Of a stretch of DNA of 64,000 nucleotides, positions 31,610 through 40,230 are shown in pieces. Position numbers and translations under genes: made by a program. The stretch is from assembly GCF_001675045.1 (NCBI RefSeq), contig NZ_LYPA01000067.1:1-64000 (forward strand), read 5' to 3'. This stretch comes from Paenibacillus oryzae (lineage in GTDB: Bacteria > Bacillota > Bacilli > Paenibacillales > Paenibacillaceae). Positions within the stretch are counted from its first letter, which is position 1. Every line of letters starts with the position of its first letter. The notes beneath the pieces were generated by a model that was given only the letters and a program-made list of their open reading frames with translations, was not told where the DNA came from and ran no database searches.

Positions 31610-32221
31610 ATGAGTGATGGCGATACTAGCTTAAACGTCAGCTATACGGCTTTTTTGGGCACAAGGATGGTCGCGACCGGTTTGTTGCGCCACGTTATGT
31701 TGAATGTGAAGGATAGTCTTGACGAGAATGAACGATTACAGCTGCTTATATTCGACGATCGTACGGGAAAGCAAATAGATGTTGATATTCGTGGCATGGC
31801 GGAGGATGAATGGGACCAATCAGGAGGACAAACTGGCAGCTTGCCCGATACGGTATTAAACGACGAGCTTCCCAGGCGGGCCGGACGTCCCAAGCTGGGA
31901 GTCGTATCCGGCGAGGTTACATTATTGCCGCGCCATTGGGAATGGCTAAAGAGTCAGCCCGGCGGCGCTTCGGTAACCTTGCGTAAGCTTATAGATGAGG
32001 CTCGCCGCGCTGGGGCAGAGCAAAACAAGGCGCGAGCTTCACAAGAAGCAGCCTATCACTTCATGACAGCCATGGCCGGGAACTTCCCGCAATACGAAGA
32101 GGCTCTCCGGTTGCTCTATGCTGGCGATAACGATCGTTTTTTTCATAGCATCAGAGAGTGGGCGCCAGATATTAGAAACTATATTCAAAAATTAACCGTT
32201 GATGCGTTTTCGGAACGGTGA
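31610..32221 (+). CDS. DUF2239 family protein
   Basis: 203 residues; GGGAGG lies before the ATG. The order of conserved parts fits DUF2239: YTAFLGTRMVATGLLRHV, LIFDDRTGKQIDVDIRG, RAGRPKLGVVSGEVTLLPRH, then TLRKLIDEARRAG and AAYHFMTAMAGNFPQYEEAL. The central GRPKLGV...LLPRHWEWL resembles a small DNA-binding or ribbon-like unit, but the family function is unknown. It is the first gene of a pair with the hydrolase 13 bases downstream. Confidence 0.75.
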   Translation: MSDGDTSLNVSYTAFLGTRMVATGLLRHVMLNVKDSLDENERLQLLIFDDRTGKQIDVDIRGMAEDEWDQSGGQTGSLPDTVLNDELPRRAGRPKLGVVSGEVTLLPRHWEWLKSQPGGASVTLRKLIDEARRAGAEQNKARASQEAAYHFMTAMAGNFPQYEEALRLLYAGDNDRFFHSIREWAPDIRNYIQKLTVDAFSER

Positions 32222-32234
32222 AGGAGAATGAAGG

Positions 32235-33143
32235 ATGAACATTTTAAAAGTTAATGACGTGGAATTGGCTTATGAAAGCTTCGGCAACAAAAATGACGAG
32301 GCAGTAATATTAATCGCTGGTCTGGGCACGCAAATGATTCGATGGACGGATTCATTTTGCAGCATGTTGGCAGAGCGAGGGTTTCGTGTCATTCGTTTTG
32401 ACAATCGAGATGTGGGATGCTCGACGCATTATAGATCTGAACAAGCATTGGATTTTGAAGCGTTGGGGGCTGCGCTCATGTCGGGACAACGACCGGACAT
32501 TCCTTATACGCTCGATGACATGGCTGGCGACGTTATCGGACTGCTTGATGCTCTTTCCATTGACCGGGCGCATCTTGTTGGAAGGTCGATGGGCGGGATG
32601 ATCGCGCAGCTTGCAGCGAGTAAGTACCCTGAACGGGTTTTATCGCTCACCTCGATTATGTCCAGCACCGGTAATCCCGCACTTCCGCCAGCCTCCCCGG
32701 AGGTGATGGGGATGATGACGAAACCGGCGCCAAACCCGTTTGAGGATGAAGCCGGATATGTAACGCACAGTCTTACTTTTGCAAAACGAATCGCGGGTAC
32801 GGGCTACCCGTTTAAAGAGGAAGAATACAGGAAGCTTATTTTAGAGGAGGTCAGGCGAGCCTATGACCCAGGCAGCGTTGGACGGCAAATTGCGGCTATT
32901 GCTGTTTCTGGCGACCGCCGTCCCCGGCTGGCAGCACTGCAAATGCCCGCTCTTGTAATCCATGGGACGGATGATCCCTTGTTTGTGCCAGCATGCGGCG
33001 AAGACACGGCCAATTCTATATCGGACGCAGACTTTATGCTTATTGAAGGGATGGGGCATGATCTTCCCTATGAGCTGTATGAGGTAGTGGTTGATGGCAT
33101 TGAACGAACAGCCCGTCGGAACGGGCGCACACGTTCTGAATAA
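32235..33143 (+). CDS. Alpha/beta hydrolase
   Basis: 302 residues with AAGGAGAATG before the ATG. The fold marks are LIAGLGTQMIRWTDSF (oxyanion), FDNRDVGCSTH, and the nucleophile elbow HLVGRSMGGMIAQLAASKYP with Ser near residue 118. Asp is in VIHGTDDPLFVP and the catalytic His in IEGMGHDLPYE. It resembles aclacinomycin methylesterase RdmC and haloperoxidase-like esterases. It is co-transcribed with the DUF2239 gene. Confidence 0.85.
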   Translation: MNILKVNDVELAYESFGNKNDEAVILIAGLGTQMIRWTDSFCSMLAERGFRVIRFDNRDVGCSTHYRSEQALDFEALGAALMSGQRPDIPYTLDDMAGDVIGLLDALSIDRAHLVGRSMGGMIAQLAASKYPERVLSLTSIMSSTGNPALPPASPEVMGMMTKPAPNPFEDEAGYVTHSLTFAKRIAGTGYPFKEEEYRKLILEEVRRAYDPGSVGRQIAAIAVSGDRRPRLAALQMPALVIHGTDDPLFVPACGEDTANSISDADFMLIEGMGHDLPYELYEVVVDGIERTARRNGRTRSE

Positions 33144-33305
33144 TAGAATCAAGATGATGGTTCAGTGAACAGTACCTTTAATAGTCTGCTTTTCGCATGA
33201 AGAGTGGTTTTTTGGAAAAAAGAACGGAAGAGTTCTGTTTTTGTATTTTGGAGACACTGATGAGATGGAACGTACATGCCGGTAATGCTAAATGAGGAGT
33301 AAAGC

Positions 33306-33698
33306 TTAAGTTTCTTTTTGTGCTGCGGCTGCATGATTGGATTTTGTTTCATCTAACGCTTGAATAACTAGTCTTAATGCAGTAATTCTTCTTTCCAGGA
33401 GCGTTTTTTGGGAGCTGCCCGGCTTCGACTTGATGTAGCTGCTCTCTACCGAGGGAATTAAACCAATAAGAACATGGTGAGCTTCTTCCAATGCTTCATG
33501 TGAATAATGATGGGATTTTTGATTCCAAATCTCCTCAAGCACAGCCAGACCAATGGAAATAGCAAGGAGCCTTTTTTTTACCAAGGTAGTATTTGCGCCG
33601 CTTTGAGTCATTTGAGAAAGAGCATTCTCAAGTTTTCGAATCGTCGATTGTAGAGATTTGACAGCTTCTAATTGAACAGCAATAGATGCGTTTTCCAT
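33306..33698 (-). CDS. Helical protein of unknown function
   Basis: The ATG at 33698 has AAAGGCGG upstream; 130 residues, no signal peptide. The protein is nearly all helical with heptad-like Leu/Ile spacing (SLQSTIRKLENALSQMT, then RLLAISIGLAVLEEIWNQ) and a Lys/Gln-rich centre before ERRITALRLVIQALDE. This suggests a small helical bundle. I recognise no family. A 23-residue membrane peptide gene lies just upstream on the same strand. Confidence 0.5.
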   Translation of the reverse strand: MENASIAVQLEAVKSLQSTIRKLENALSQMTQSGANTTLVKKRLLAISIGLAVLEEIWNQKSHHYSHEALEEAHHVLIGLIPSVESSYIKSKPGSSQKTLLERRITALRLVIQALDETKSNHAAAAQKET

Positions 33699-33745
33699 GA
33701 GCAAACCGCCTTTTCATTATTTTTATAAGACTGATCGCCTCCAGT

Positions 33746-33817
33746 TCACTTTTTTTTCTTTTTAAAAAAGCCCAAAAGAACTGCGAATATTAGAACGACG
33801 ATTACAAATCCACTCAA
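33746..33817 (-). CDS. 23-residue single-span membrane peptide
   Basis: A TTG start with AGGGGTG six bases upstream opens MSGFVIVVLIFAVLLGFFKK and three more lysines, then stops. It has one hydrophobic span with a lysine tail inside. Size and pattern resemble the tiny sporulation or stress membrane peptides of Bacillus, but I cannot assign it. Confidence 0.55.
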   Translation of the reverse strand: MSGFVIVVLIFAVLLGFFKKKKK

Positions 33818-33872
33818 TGTTATCACCCCTATTTGGGATTATAGCATGAGCATTGTTTTTTAAGCATAAAAA

Positions 33873-33893
33873 AATCAGGCGTTTAACCTGATT
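33873..33893 (-). terminator. Terminator of the SH3 gene
   Basis: On the minus strand AATCAGG and CCTGATT (33887-33893 and 33873-33879) form a perfect 7-bp stem followed by TTTTTTT. Confidence 0.75.
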
Positions 33894-33906
33894 AGTGTAA
33901 AGTGGT

Positions 33907-34254
33907 TTATAGCGCGGTTAAACAAAAGCTAGGAACCCATCCATATTCATCGTTTTCTGTTTTACAGTAGGTCCAATCGTTCAGTTGCTCCAAGCCAAAT
34001 AGGATATCATCTTGATTAACGGTTAACTCATGAGCGGAGTAGTCTTTAGTAACTACTGCTATATCATGTGCATCGGGAGTCGTTAAAATCTGTTTTGGGA
34101 CCCAACCCTCTTTATTAGTAATAATCGATTTACAGAAAATCCAATTAGGAAATTCCGTATCTTCTTTTCCATACAAAACCGCCTGTCCTTTTTCTAAGAT
34201 GATAGGGTCAGGATAAGTTGATGTATGACCTTTAATTACAATGGATCGCTGCAA
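33907..34254 (-). CDS. SH3-like domain protein, two repeats
   Basis: The TTG at 34254 has AAAGGAG 9 bases upstream and begins just before the first repeat; a GTG at 34308 would overlap the upstream gene by 4 bases with no clear site. About 115 residues. Two SH3-like units are visible: the first ends NWIFCKSIITNKEGWVPKQ, the second DWTYCKTENDEYGWVPSFC. Each has a W-(I/T)-(F/Y)-C-K strand and GWVP end. No signal peptide, so probably cytosolic. It is likely in one transcript with the upstream PH-like gene. Confidence 0.7.
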   Translation of the reverse strand: MQRSIVIKGHTSTYPDPIILEKGQAVLYGKEDTEFPNWIFCKSIITNKEGWVPKQILTTPDAHDIAVVTKDYSAHELTVNQDDILFGLEQLNDWTYCKTENDEYGWVPSFCLTAL

Positions 34255-34304
34255 ATAAACTCTCTCCTTTTGTATTACTGGTCTAACCTTTCGATATTGA
34301 ACTA

Positions 34305-34658
34305 TCACGTCAATCTTTCCGAAATTGTTTTACTTTTTTCTTCAGGGTTTTTAACTTCAATGATTAACTTTGATATTATAAATTTGCCAACAACAAATTG
34401 ATTCAAGTCAAAATGAAGGGTATCAACCTTATTATTAAAAAAGTAGAGATGATAATCCCCATCGAATCTAAATAATCCATTTCTTTTTCCTAAAAAAGAA
34501 AAACCATGAATCTTGAAAGCATTTGGTATGGGGCTGCCTGTTGTTATCCCCGTAATCGAAGAATATGGTATTTGCAACCCGTTATCTAAATTCATAAAGG
34601 GCGGATTTCCAAGATCGATATTTAAATGGTTTTCCATTAATTGAATTGTGTGTTCCAT
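34305..34658 (-). CDS. PH-like beta-sandwich protein, unknown function
   Basis: 117 residues; it starts MEHTIQLMENHLN. Alternating beta strands (YSSITGITTGSPIPNAFKI, NGLFRFDGDYHLYFFNNKV, FVVGKFIISKLIIEV) suggest a bacterial PH-like domain, in which FDG-Y-LYFFN-K is a common element. No membrane segment. It is followed by the SH3 gene on the same strand, so the two may form a complex. Confidence 0.5.
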   Translation of the reverse strand: MEHTIQLMENHLNIDLGNPPFMNLDNGLQIPYSSITGITTGSPIPNAFKIHGFSFLGKRNGLFRFDGDYHLYFFNNKVDTLHFDLNQFVVGKFIISKLIIEVKNPEEKSKTISERLT

Positions 34659-34840
34659 TCGTGTAGCCCGCCTTTCATAACGCGTTAGGATTTATAAAAT
34701 AATTTATATAGTATACCATAGATAATCTTTTTTATAGAAATCATTGAGCCACCAAATATCCGCCGGTTGAATGATGGAATATTACATTAGCCTCTAATCC
34801 ATATTGCTATCGTTATCAGATAGCTCAATGCAATAACCTT

Positions 34841-34990
34841 TTACATTAGTAGTAAAATAGTAATTTGCCACAATGAAATGGCTAGTGGAATAATTGACAG
34901 CAGTTTTATCCATTTCTTTTTAGTTATAAATCCGATCGATAAGATTACTATTCCCAATATTAACACCGCCATGATAGTGAAAAATGGCAT
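34841..34990 (-). CDS. 49-residue two-span membrane protein
   Basis: GGGGGAGA precedes an ATG at 34990. The product has a first span (FTIMAVLILGIVILSIGF), a basic turn (ITKKKWIKL), a second span (LSIIPLAISLWQITILLL) and ends at 34841. No known family. It lies alone between two other genes, in a stretch otherwise empty from 34659 to 35160. Confidence 0.55.
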   Translation of the reverse strand: MPFFTIMAVLILGIVILSIGFITKKKWIKLLSIIPLAISLWQITILLLM

Positions 34991-35160
34991 CAGTCTCCCC
35001 CTCATGTCAAAAAAAGTGCGCCCAACATCTTACAAATCAATATTATATAAAATCTATGTATAAGACGAGTACCAACTTTATTTAGTACCGCCACTAGCCA
35101 GCGAGTTTGCTTAGAGGACGGTAAAGGATTATTTCGTCATATCATATGGGAGGTTTTCTT

Positions 35161-35781
35161 ATGAATGTGCTGATTTTTGGCGCCACTGGCCGGGTTGGGA
35201 GGCATATAACCTCACATGCTCTTCAAGATGGACATCATGTCACAGTAGTAGTCCGCTCTCGGGAGAAGCTTCAACAGGTTAATCCAAAACTAACGGTTAT
35301 TCAAGGCAATGTTCTAAATAAAGAAGATATTACCCGAGCCGTACAAGGAAATGATGCCGTTATTAGTGCACTAAATACAGATGGCACAACAACTCTGTCA
35401 GAGAGTACGCCTTTAATTATTGAAGCTATGTATAAGGAAGGCATACAACGGATCATAACCGTCGGCACTGCCGGTATTTTGCAAAGTGAAAGCTCCCCTG
35501 ATCTTTTGCGTTATCAATCAAGTGAATCAAAACGCAAATCAACTCGCGCAGCCGAAGAGCATCATCAAGTATACCGTTTACTAAATGAATCGACTCTGGA
35601 ATGGACTATTGTATGTCCTACTTATTTGCCTAATGGAGAACGTTTGGGCAACTATCGTGTGAAGAAAAACAGGTTGCCTGAAGGTGGTACTGAAATATCT
35701 GTGCCGGATACGGCGGAGTTTACTTATAGTCAACTACAAGCCGGTGATTTTATTAAGTCGCGGGTAGGTATTGCTTACTAA
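35161..35781 (+). CDS. NAD(P)-binding atypical SDR / NmrA-like oxidoreductase
   Basis: The ATG at 35161 follows GGGAGG; 206 residues. The nucleotide loop is LIFGATGRVGRHITSHAL at residues 4-21, followed by VVVRSREKL, AVISALNT and IITVGTAGIL in the order of atypical short-chain dehydrogenases that sense or use NADP(H). No YxxxK pair is obvious at the usual place, so the protein may act as a redox sensor or flavin/biliverdin-type reductase. Stand-alone gene. Confidence 0.78.
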   Translation: MNVLIFGATGRVGRHITSHALQDGHHVTVVVRSREKLQQVNPKLTVIQGNVLNKEDITRAVQGNDAVISALNTDGTTTLSESTPLIIEAMYKEGIQRIITVGTAGILQSESSPDLLRYQSSESKRKSTRAAEEHHQVYRLLNESTLEWTIVCPTYLPNGERLGNYRVKKNRLPEGGTEISVPDTAEFTYSQLQAGDFIKSRVGIAY

Positions 35782-35974
35782 ATCAAAAGATAAACTTAAT
35801 GCTTGTATACAAAAGGTTAAGGGAGGAGAAATACGAATATTAGTTCGTTAGGCAGTTGTTTCAGAGCAAAAATATGCCCTACAATAGGGGCGATAGTTAA
35901 ATAGAGTAGAAAATTTTAACATTGCTTAACTTTTTCATCCAACAAGGATAGATGCAGAAGAAAGGGGTATAAAA

Positions 35975-37183
35975 ATGCCAAATGACAAGAAGGATCTGCC
36001 CCATGCCGGTCCTATAACCGAGCCTGGCCGTTATCCTATCGATTTGACTGGACCTCATAGCCACACCTTGATTATTAAGCCCGGAGTGGGCAGCTTGTCC
36101 ATAGGACCGTCTCATTTAGGGACGAAAGCAGACCTTCATGCTGCAGCTGATGCACATTTAAATTGGAGTGTATTTGAAGCCTTTGCGACGCCTGCAGGCT
36201 CTCCATGGCCGCGGTACCTGAACTATACAGGCAGCGATAGAGGCTTTTTTGAATGGGCGAAAAACCGCCCCGTTGAAGAGATGACATGGAGCCCTGTTCT
36301 GTCAGCGGCCACGGCAGTAGATGCGACTCTATCCAAATTTCATGGCTTGAGCATTAATCTCGACCAGCCAGGAGGCAAGCTAAGCCTGAAGCTGCCTAAA
36401 GAATATTATCGCCTCGGCGTCTCCGGCGATCTGCTGCGGTTTTCCGCAACAGGCGATTTGCCATCCATGCTGGTGCTGGCGCCGCATACTAGCCGGCGTA
36501 AAAATGCAGAGCCTTACACATTGCCCGACTTGGGAGAGCTGCATCAGGTTACGAACTTGACGCTTCAAAATGAACCTATGTCCCAGCCTATCTCATTAAC
36601 TTGTATGAGCCGGTTTCCAAACCTGACTTCATTAAGCCTGTGGGGAAATTTCTGCGATTTGGGCACATTGGCCGAGCTGGAAGGTCTGGTAAATCTGGAG
36701 CTGCGCTTTATGCCCGATCTGACTCATCTGCCTTCGCTGGATTCCTGGCCGCTGCTTGACCGGTTTATTGCTTTTAATGTTGAGGAGGATATGGGCAAGC
36801 AGCTAAAAAAACAAATGAAGGCTCGCGGAATAAACCGTCCATGGGATGATTACGCATCAGTGAGCAAGCTGCGAAAGGCGGAGTGGTGGACAACGGAATA
36901 TGGCCGTCCATTCTCGTCCTGGCCGAAACGTCTGGCCAAGGCGGCTAACGAAGCGTATGACGCGGCAAAGGAAGGACTGGCACAGGCCAAAAGCTTAGCC
37001 GAAGCCGAAGCTGCCATTACCGGCTTCGCCAAACGCTTCAATACGCTCAAAGGGATTGAAACAACCGAACGCGAGGACCTTGGCGAAGCGGTATGGCAGC
37101 TTAGCCAAGGCGATCATTTGATTGGCGAGCCGATTCCAGAGGAGCTGGCTCAGCGCTGGTTTGATTCAGCGCGCGATTACTGA
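35975..37183 (+). CDS. Leucine-rich-repeat-like protein of unknown function
   Basis: 402 residues; GAAAGGGG lies before the ATG. Residues about 150-275 contain irregular leucine-rich units (LGELHQVTNLTLQNEP, FPNLTSLSLWGNFCDLGTL, LEGLVNLELRFMPDLTHLPS). The N-terminal half is beta-rich and unlike anything I know (SHTLIIKPGVGSLSIGPSHL). The C-terminal 100 residues are helical and Ala-rich (LAKAANEAYDAAKEGLAQAK). No signal peptide, so it is probably a cytosolic scaffold. It is more GC-rich than its neighbours. Confidence 0.55.
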   Translation: MPNDKKDLPHAGPITEPGRYPIDLTGPHSHTLIIKPGVGSLSIGPSHLGTKADLHAAADAHLNWSVFEAFATPAGSPWPRYLNYTGSDRGFFEWAKNRPVEEMTWSPVLSAATAVDATLSKFHGLSINLDQPGGKLSLKLPKEYYRLGVSGDLLRFSATGDLPSMLVLAPHTSRRKNAEPYTLPDLGELHQVTNLTLQNEPMSQPISLTCMSRFPNLTSLSLWGNFCDLGTLAELEGLVNLELRFMPDLTHLPSLDSWPLLDRFIAFNVEEDMGKQLKKQMKARGINRPWDDYASVSKLRKAEWWTTEYGRPFSSWPKRLAKAANEAYDAAKEGLAQAKSLAEAEAAITGFAKRFNTLKGIETTEREDLGEAVWQLSQGDHLIGEPIPEELAQRWFDSARDY

Positions 37184-37205
37184 TTACTGATTGAACGTAG
37201 ATTGA

Positions 37206-38123
37206 TTAGTCATATTTATTTGCGATCCGAAGTAAATAATTGCGGAAATTATTTGCATAGGATTGGGGCTCTACAATTTTTAGATTTTCGCCAAAACTGG
37301 CCAAAAATTGAAATCCCATAGTACCTTGAGGAAGATGGATGGTTGCCAGGATCAAATCAGAGTCAGGATTCTCTTTAATGCTTTTTCGGCCGTACCTTTC
37401 AATGAATTGATCCCGGATGCCGGGAGAAATTAGCGCTTTGACTTGTATAAGTTCCGGATGATAGCTTGTTTTCTGCTCCTGATCCCGCCAATCCTCCCGC
37501 AGATTAAATGTTTTCTCCTTCATCATGTCAAGACGATCGATCCGGGATAGTTTAAAGGTTCTATACCCCATGCGCTGCAAACAAAATCCTCTGACATACC
37601 AGCTCATTTCGCTAAAATGAACCTGATAGGGCTCAATCGTCCTTTTTGTCACAACGCTGTTTTTATCGATATAGTCGAAGGAGAGCAAGCATCTTTTGGA
37701 AATCGCCTCCTGACAGGTCTTCAGAATTTGTTGAATCTCGGATCGTCCTTCCCACTCATAAAAAGAAAGATGAATGGAATCTTTAGGAGCTAATGGGCTA
37801 ACCATAGCTTCTATTTTTTTGATCGTCATTTCGACTTCTTCGCTCATTAGAATTTGCTCCAATCCGCCAAGCGCTGTCCATATATTCACTAGGTCAGAGG
37901 TGCTTAACAGACGTTTATCAACCTTGTATTCATTCATAATGCCAAAGCCGCCATTAACGCCATGGACCGCATAAATGGGTATATTCGATAAACTTAAGGT
38001 TTCCATATCTCGAAGAATCGTTCGTTTGGAGACGTTAAACAGCTGTGCAAATTCATTGCTGGAAACCAGCTCCTTTTTCAGTAGGATCATAATAATAGAG
38101 ATAAGTCTCTCGATTTTTTCCAT
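37206..38123 (-). CDS. YafY-type HTH and WYL-domain regulator
   Basis: 305 residues. The N-terminal DeoR-like HTH is SSNEFAQLFNVSKRTILRDM (residues 20-39). The WYL domain spans about 140-220 and contains SWYVRGFCLQRMGYRTFKL with the family's R-x-F-x-L ligand strand. WYL proteins often sense nucleic acid or small ligands. It is divergent from a VOC-family gene, a very common pairing in Paenibacillus, and is likely to control it. Confidence 0.87.
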   Translation of the reverse strand: MEKIERLISIIMILLKKELVSSNEFAQLFNVSKRTILRDMETLSLSNIPIYAVHGVNGGFGIMNEYKVDKRLLSTSDLVNIWTALGGLEQILMSEEVEMTIKKIEAMVSPLAPKDSIHLSFYEWEGRSEIQQILKTCQEAISKRCLLSFDYIDKNSVVTKRTIEPYQVHFSEMSWYVRGFCLQRMGYRTFKLSRIDRLDMMKEKTFNLREDWRDQEQKTSYHPELIQVKALISPGIRDQFIERYGRKSIKENPDSDLILATIHLPQGTMGFQFLASFGENLKIVEPQSYANNFRNYLLRIANKYD

Positions 38124-38220
38124 TTGTTCTCCTTTTTTTATGTATCGTTATGAAATGGCGACATACTGTAGTCACCTATTGCAGATTATACTACAGGCAT
38201 AACAAAGGAGGTTATTATTT

Positions 38221-38685
38221 ATGTCAGCTATTGCTTATTTACAATTGGATGGAAATGCGGAGGAAGTGATTGGATTTTATTCGGAGGCTTTAAGGGCAAC
38301 GGAAGTCAAGATGGTGAAGTTCGGGGATATGCCGCAAAATCCAAGCTACCCGTTGCCGGAAAAGGAGTTAAATATGGTTATGGAATCGTCCATCGCGTTT
38401 GCAGGCGGAAAAATCATGCTTTCCGATCTCTTGCCTTCAATGAAGGCGGCAACAGGCGAGCTGGTAAAAGGAAATCAGATCATGATCAGCTTGGTCATTG
38501 ACGATAAGCAACAACTGAAAGAATACTTTGATCATTTATCCCTTGGCGGACATATCATCATGCCGTTATCCGATACTCCGTGGTCCTCTTGTTTTGGATT
38601 GCTAGTTGATAAATACGGAATTAACTGGAAATTCAATAGCGATGCGGAAAAGTTTCTTGATCAAATCATATCCAGCAAGCAATAA
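38221..38685 (+). CDS. VOC family protein, PhnB-like
   Basis: 154 residues with AAAGGAGG before the ATG. AYLQLDGNAEEVIGFYSEAL opens the PhnB/DUF3335-like glyoxalase fold, and NQIMISLVIDDKQQLKEYFD and CFGLLVDKYGINWKFN complete the second module. The metal-ligand residues of true glyoxalases are not all obvious; such proteins are mostly of unknown function. Paired with the divergent WYL regulator. Confidence 0.82.
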   Translation: MSAIAYLQLDGNAEEVIGFYSEALRATEVKMVKFGDMPQNPSYPLPEKELNMVMESSIAFAGGKIMLSDLLPSMKAATGELVKGNQIMISLVIDDKQQLKEYFDHLSLGGHIIMPLSDTPWSSCFGLLVDKYGINWKFNSDAEKFLDQIISSKQ

Positions 38686-38743
38686 GTGACGCTGAAACCA
38701 TCTCATGACGAAAGGGATGTCCAATAAACAACCTAACAATAGG

Positions 38744-38784
38744 GCCAGGTGGTAAACTCGATGTTTACTCGCCTGGCTTTTTTT
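38744..38784 (+). terminator. Intrinsic terminator after the VOC gene
   Basis: GCCAGG (38744-38749) pairs with CCTGGC (38772-38777), with an inner GTAAAC/GTTTAC pair and TTTTTTT after. Confidence 0.78.
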
Positions 38785-38801
38785 GTGCCAATGTGCTTTT
38801 T

Positions 38802-39077
38802 TTAGTTGTTGTTGTGCCTGTATTTCATAATCAATGCCAGAATAATGACGATTAAAACCAACGACAGGCTGTTAGTTATAAGAAATGCATAACCCACGCC
38901 ATCCATTGCCAGACTGACCGCATAAACCTCCATAAATCCAATTCCCGTAAATAATAACCAGAATGTATTTTGATTCAGGTCTTTGGCGGATTTTGTTTTT
39001 ATCATCTGTAGAATTTGGGGTATCCAGCCAAAGGACAAAATAATGCCGCCAACCAACTGAAATAGAGCAAAAATCAT
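38802..39077 (-). CDS. SemiSWEET-type PQ-loop transporter
   Basis: MIFALFQLV at 39077 follows GGAGG; 91 residues, three membrane helices. The PQ-loop motif GWIPQILQMIKTKSAKDLNQ in helix 1 is diagnostic, and NTFWLLFTGIGFME follows. SemiSWEETs work as dimers that move small sugars. It is a single gene divergent from the sigma-factor operon. Confidence 0.82.
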   Translation of the reverse strand: MIFALFQLVGGIILSFGWIPQILQMIKTKSAKDLNQNTFWLLFTGIGFMEVYAVSLAMDGVGYAFLITNSLSLVLIVIILALIMKYRHNNN

Positions 39078-39320
39078 GCAGTCCACCTCCACCTTTTATA
39101 AAAAGGATATGTTCTTGCAGCCCATTCTGCGACCGTGTACCGGCTTGCCGCTATTCCTGTTTGACAGAAACAGACAGTTTCCGCTCCGGCAACGACTGGC
39201 AGGCGTTAAATTTGTCATTGAACTAAAAGCGGTAATTTTTAATAATGGGCTGTAACGATTTATAAGGAACGGACGAATAAGAGAGGACATGTCAAAAAGT
39301 TGAAGGGCGGAGAGGGTGGG
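39078..39320. other. Intergenic region between SemiSWEET and the sigma operon
   Basis: It holds the ECF-type promoter at 39251-39279. A plus-strand frame of 48 codons from 39109 (MFLQPILRPCTGLPLF...) has only a weak ribosome site and is left out. Confidence 0.4.
39251..39279 (+). promoter_or_regulatory. Putative ECF-sigma autoregulatory promoter
   Basis: TGTAAC (39251-39256) and CGAATA (39274-39279) are 17 bases apart. AAC in the -35 and CG at the -10 fit ECF sigma promoters, and it lies just before the sigma gene. Confidence 0.5.
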
Positions 39321-39893
39321 ATGTACCAGGAGAAGGAGAAGCTTAAACGGTTTGTTCAGGGCAGTCATGCTGCCTTTGAAGATATTGTTTTGGCTTACCG
39401 GGAGCCTGCAATCCGTTTTGCTTGCCACTATGTCCATGATCCTTACATAGCGGAGGATTTGGTTCAGGACTGTTTTGCCTACTTGTATGTATATCCATGG
39501 AAATACAATTTCCAGGCTTCCTTTAAAACCTTTTTGTTTACGCTGATTCGCAACAAATCCATTGATTATTTGCGGAAAAAAGCAAGAAGGCGGGAATGCG
39601 CGGAGCAAGAGGAGGACACAAGCGACAGGCTGAGGGATACGGCTCCGGGGCCGGAACAGATGGTGCTGGACAACGAAAACCGGCACTATTGGGAGCAGCT
39701 TCTTAACGGACTAAGCATAGAGTACAAAACAGCTCTATATATGGTCGATGTTGAAGGGATGTCGCCCAAGGAAGCCGCCGCAGTACAGGGGAAAACGGCA
39801 GCGGGCTTTCGAGTGACGCTTTTTAGGGCAAGAAAACAGCTCAGGACGCATGCAGAAAAGGAGGGGTGGCATGGAAAGCCGGAATGGCACTGA
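39321..39893 (+). CDS. ECF sigma factor, SigY-like
   Basis: The ATG at 39321 lies after GGAGAGGG; 190 residues. Region 2 is AFEDIVLAYREPAIRFACHY then PYIAEDLVQDCFAYLYV; region 4 is LSIEYKTALYMVDVEGMSP then KEAAAVQGKTAAGFRVTLFRARK. The order sigma factor, small membrane protein, ABC ATPase, permeases matches the B. subtilis sigY-yxlCDEFG operon. The next gene overlaps its end by 23 bases. Confidence 0.85.
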   Translation: MYQEKEKLKRFVQGSHAAFEDIVLAYREPAIRFACHYVHDPYIAEDLVQDCFAYLYVYPWKYNFQASFKTFLFTLIRNKSIDYLRKKARRRECAEQEEDTSDRLRDTAPGPEQMVLDNENRHYWEQLLNGLSIEYKTALYMVDVEGMSPKEAAAVQGKTAAGFRVTLFRARKQLRTHAEKEGWHGKPEWH

Positions 39894-40194
39894 ATGGGGC
39901 GAAAATGGAAATCAAGATGATAACCAACGCTTTTTGCGCGGCATCTATCGAAAAGCGGCAATCCTGGAATATGAACGAATGGAAAATGAGCGGGTATTGG
40001 CTAATCGCAAAACATTACGCAAGCAATGGCTTATTCGAACGGGTACGATGATGGGTGCAGGCATTGGATTCATAATGATGATGAAGATGAGCTCTTTTGC
40101 TATGACGGCTGTTCTGCCTCTTTCCTCGGTCCTCATTATGTTGGGTCTGCTGCTGGAGTATATAGAGCTGAGAATGACCGCCAATAAGGAATAG
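39871..40194 (+). CDS. Small membrane protein, probable anti-sigma partner (YxlC-like position)
   Basis: AAAGGAGGGG precedes the ATG at 39871; 107 residues. The N-terminal half is charged and cytosolic (DDNQRFLRGIYRKAAILEYE). Two membrane segments follow (TGTMMGAGIGFIMMMKM and FAMTAVLPLSSVLIMLGLL). Its place and topology match YxlC, a negative regulator of SigY. Direct binding to the sigma factor is inferred from context only. Confidence 0.6.
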   Translation: MESRNGTEWGENGNQDDNQRFLRGIYRKAAILEYERMENERVLANRKTLRKQWLIRTGTMMGAGIGFIMMMKMSSFAMTAVLPLSSVLIMLGLLLEYIELRMTANKE

Positions 40195-40230
40195 AAGCTA
40201 CCAAGGCATATACAATGGAGTGTGAATGTA

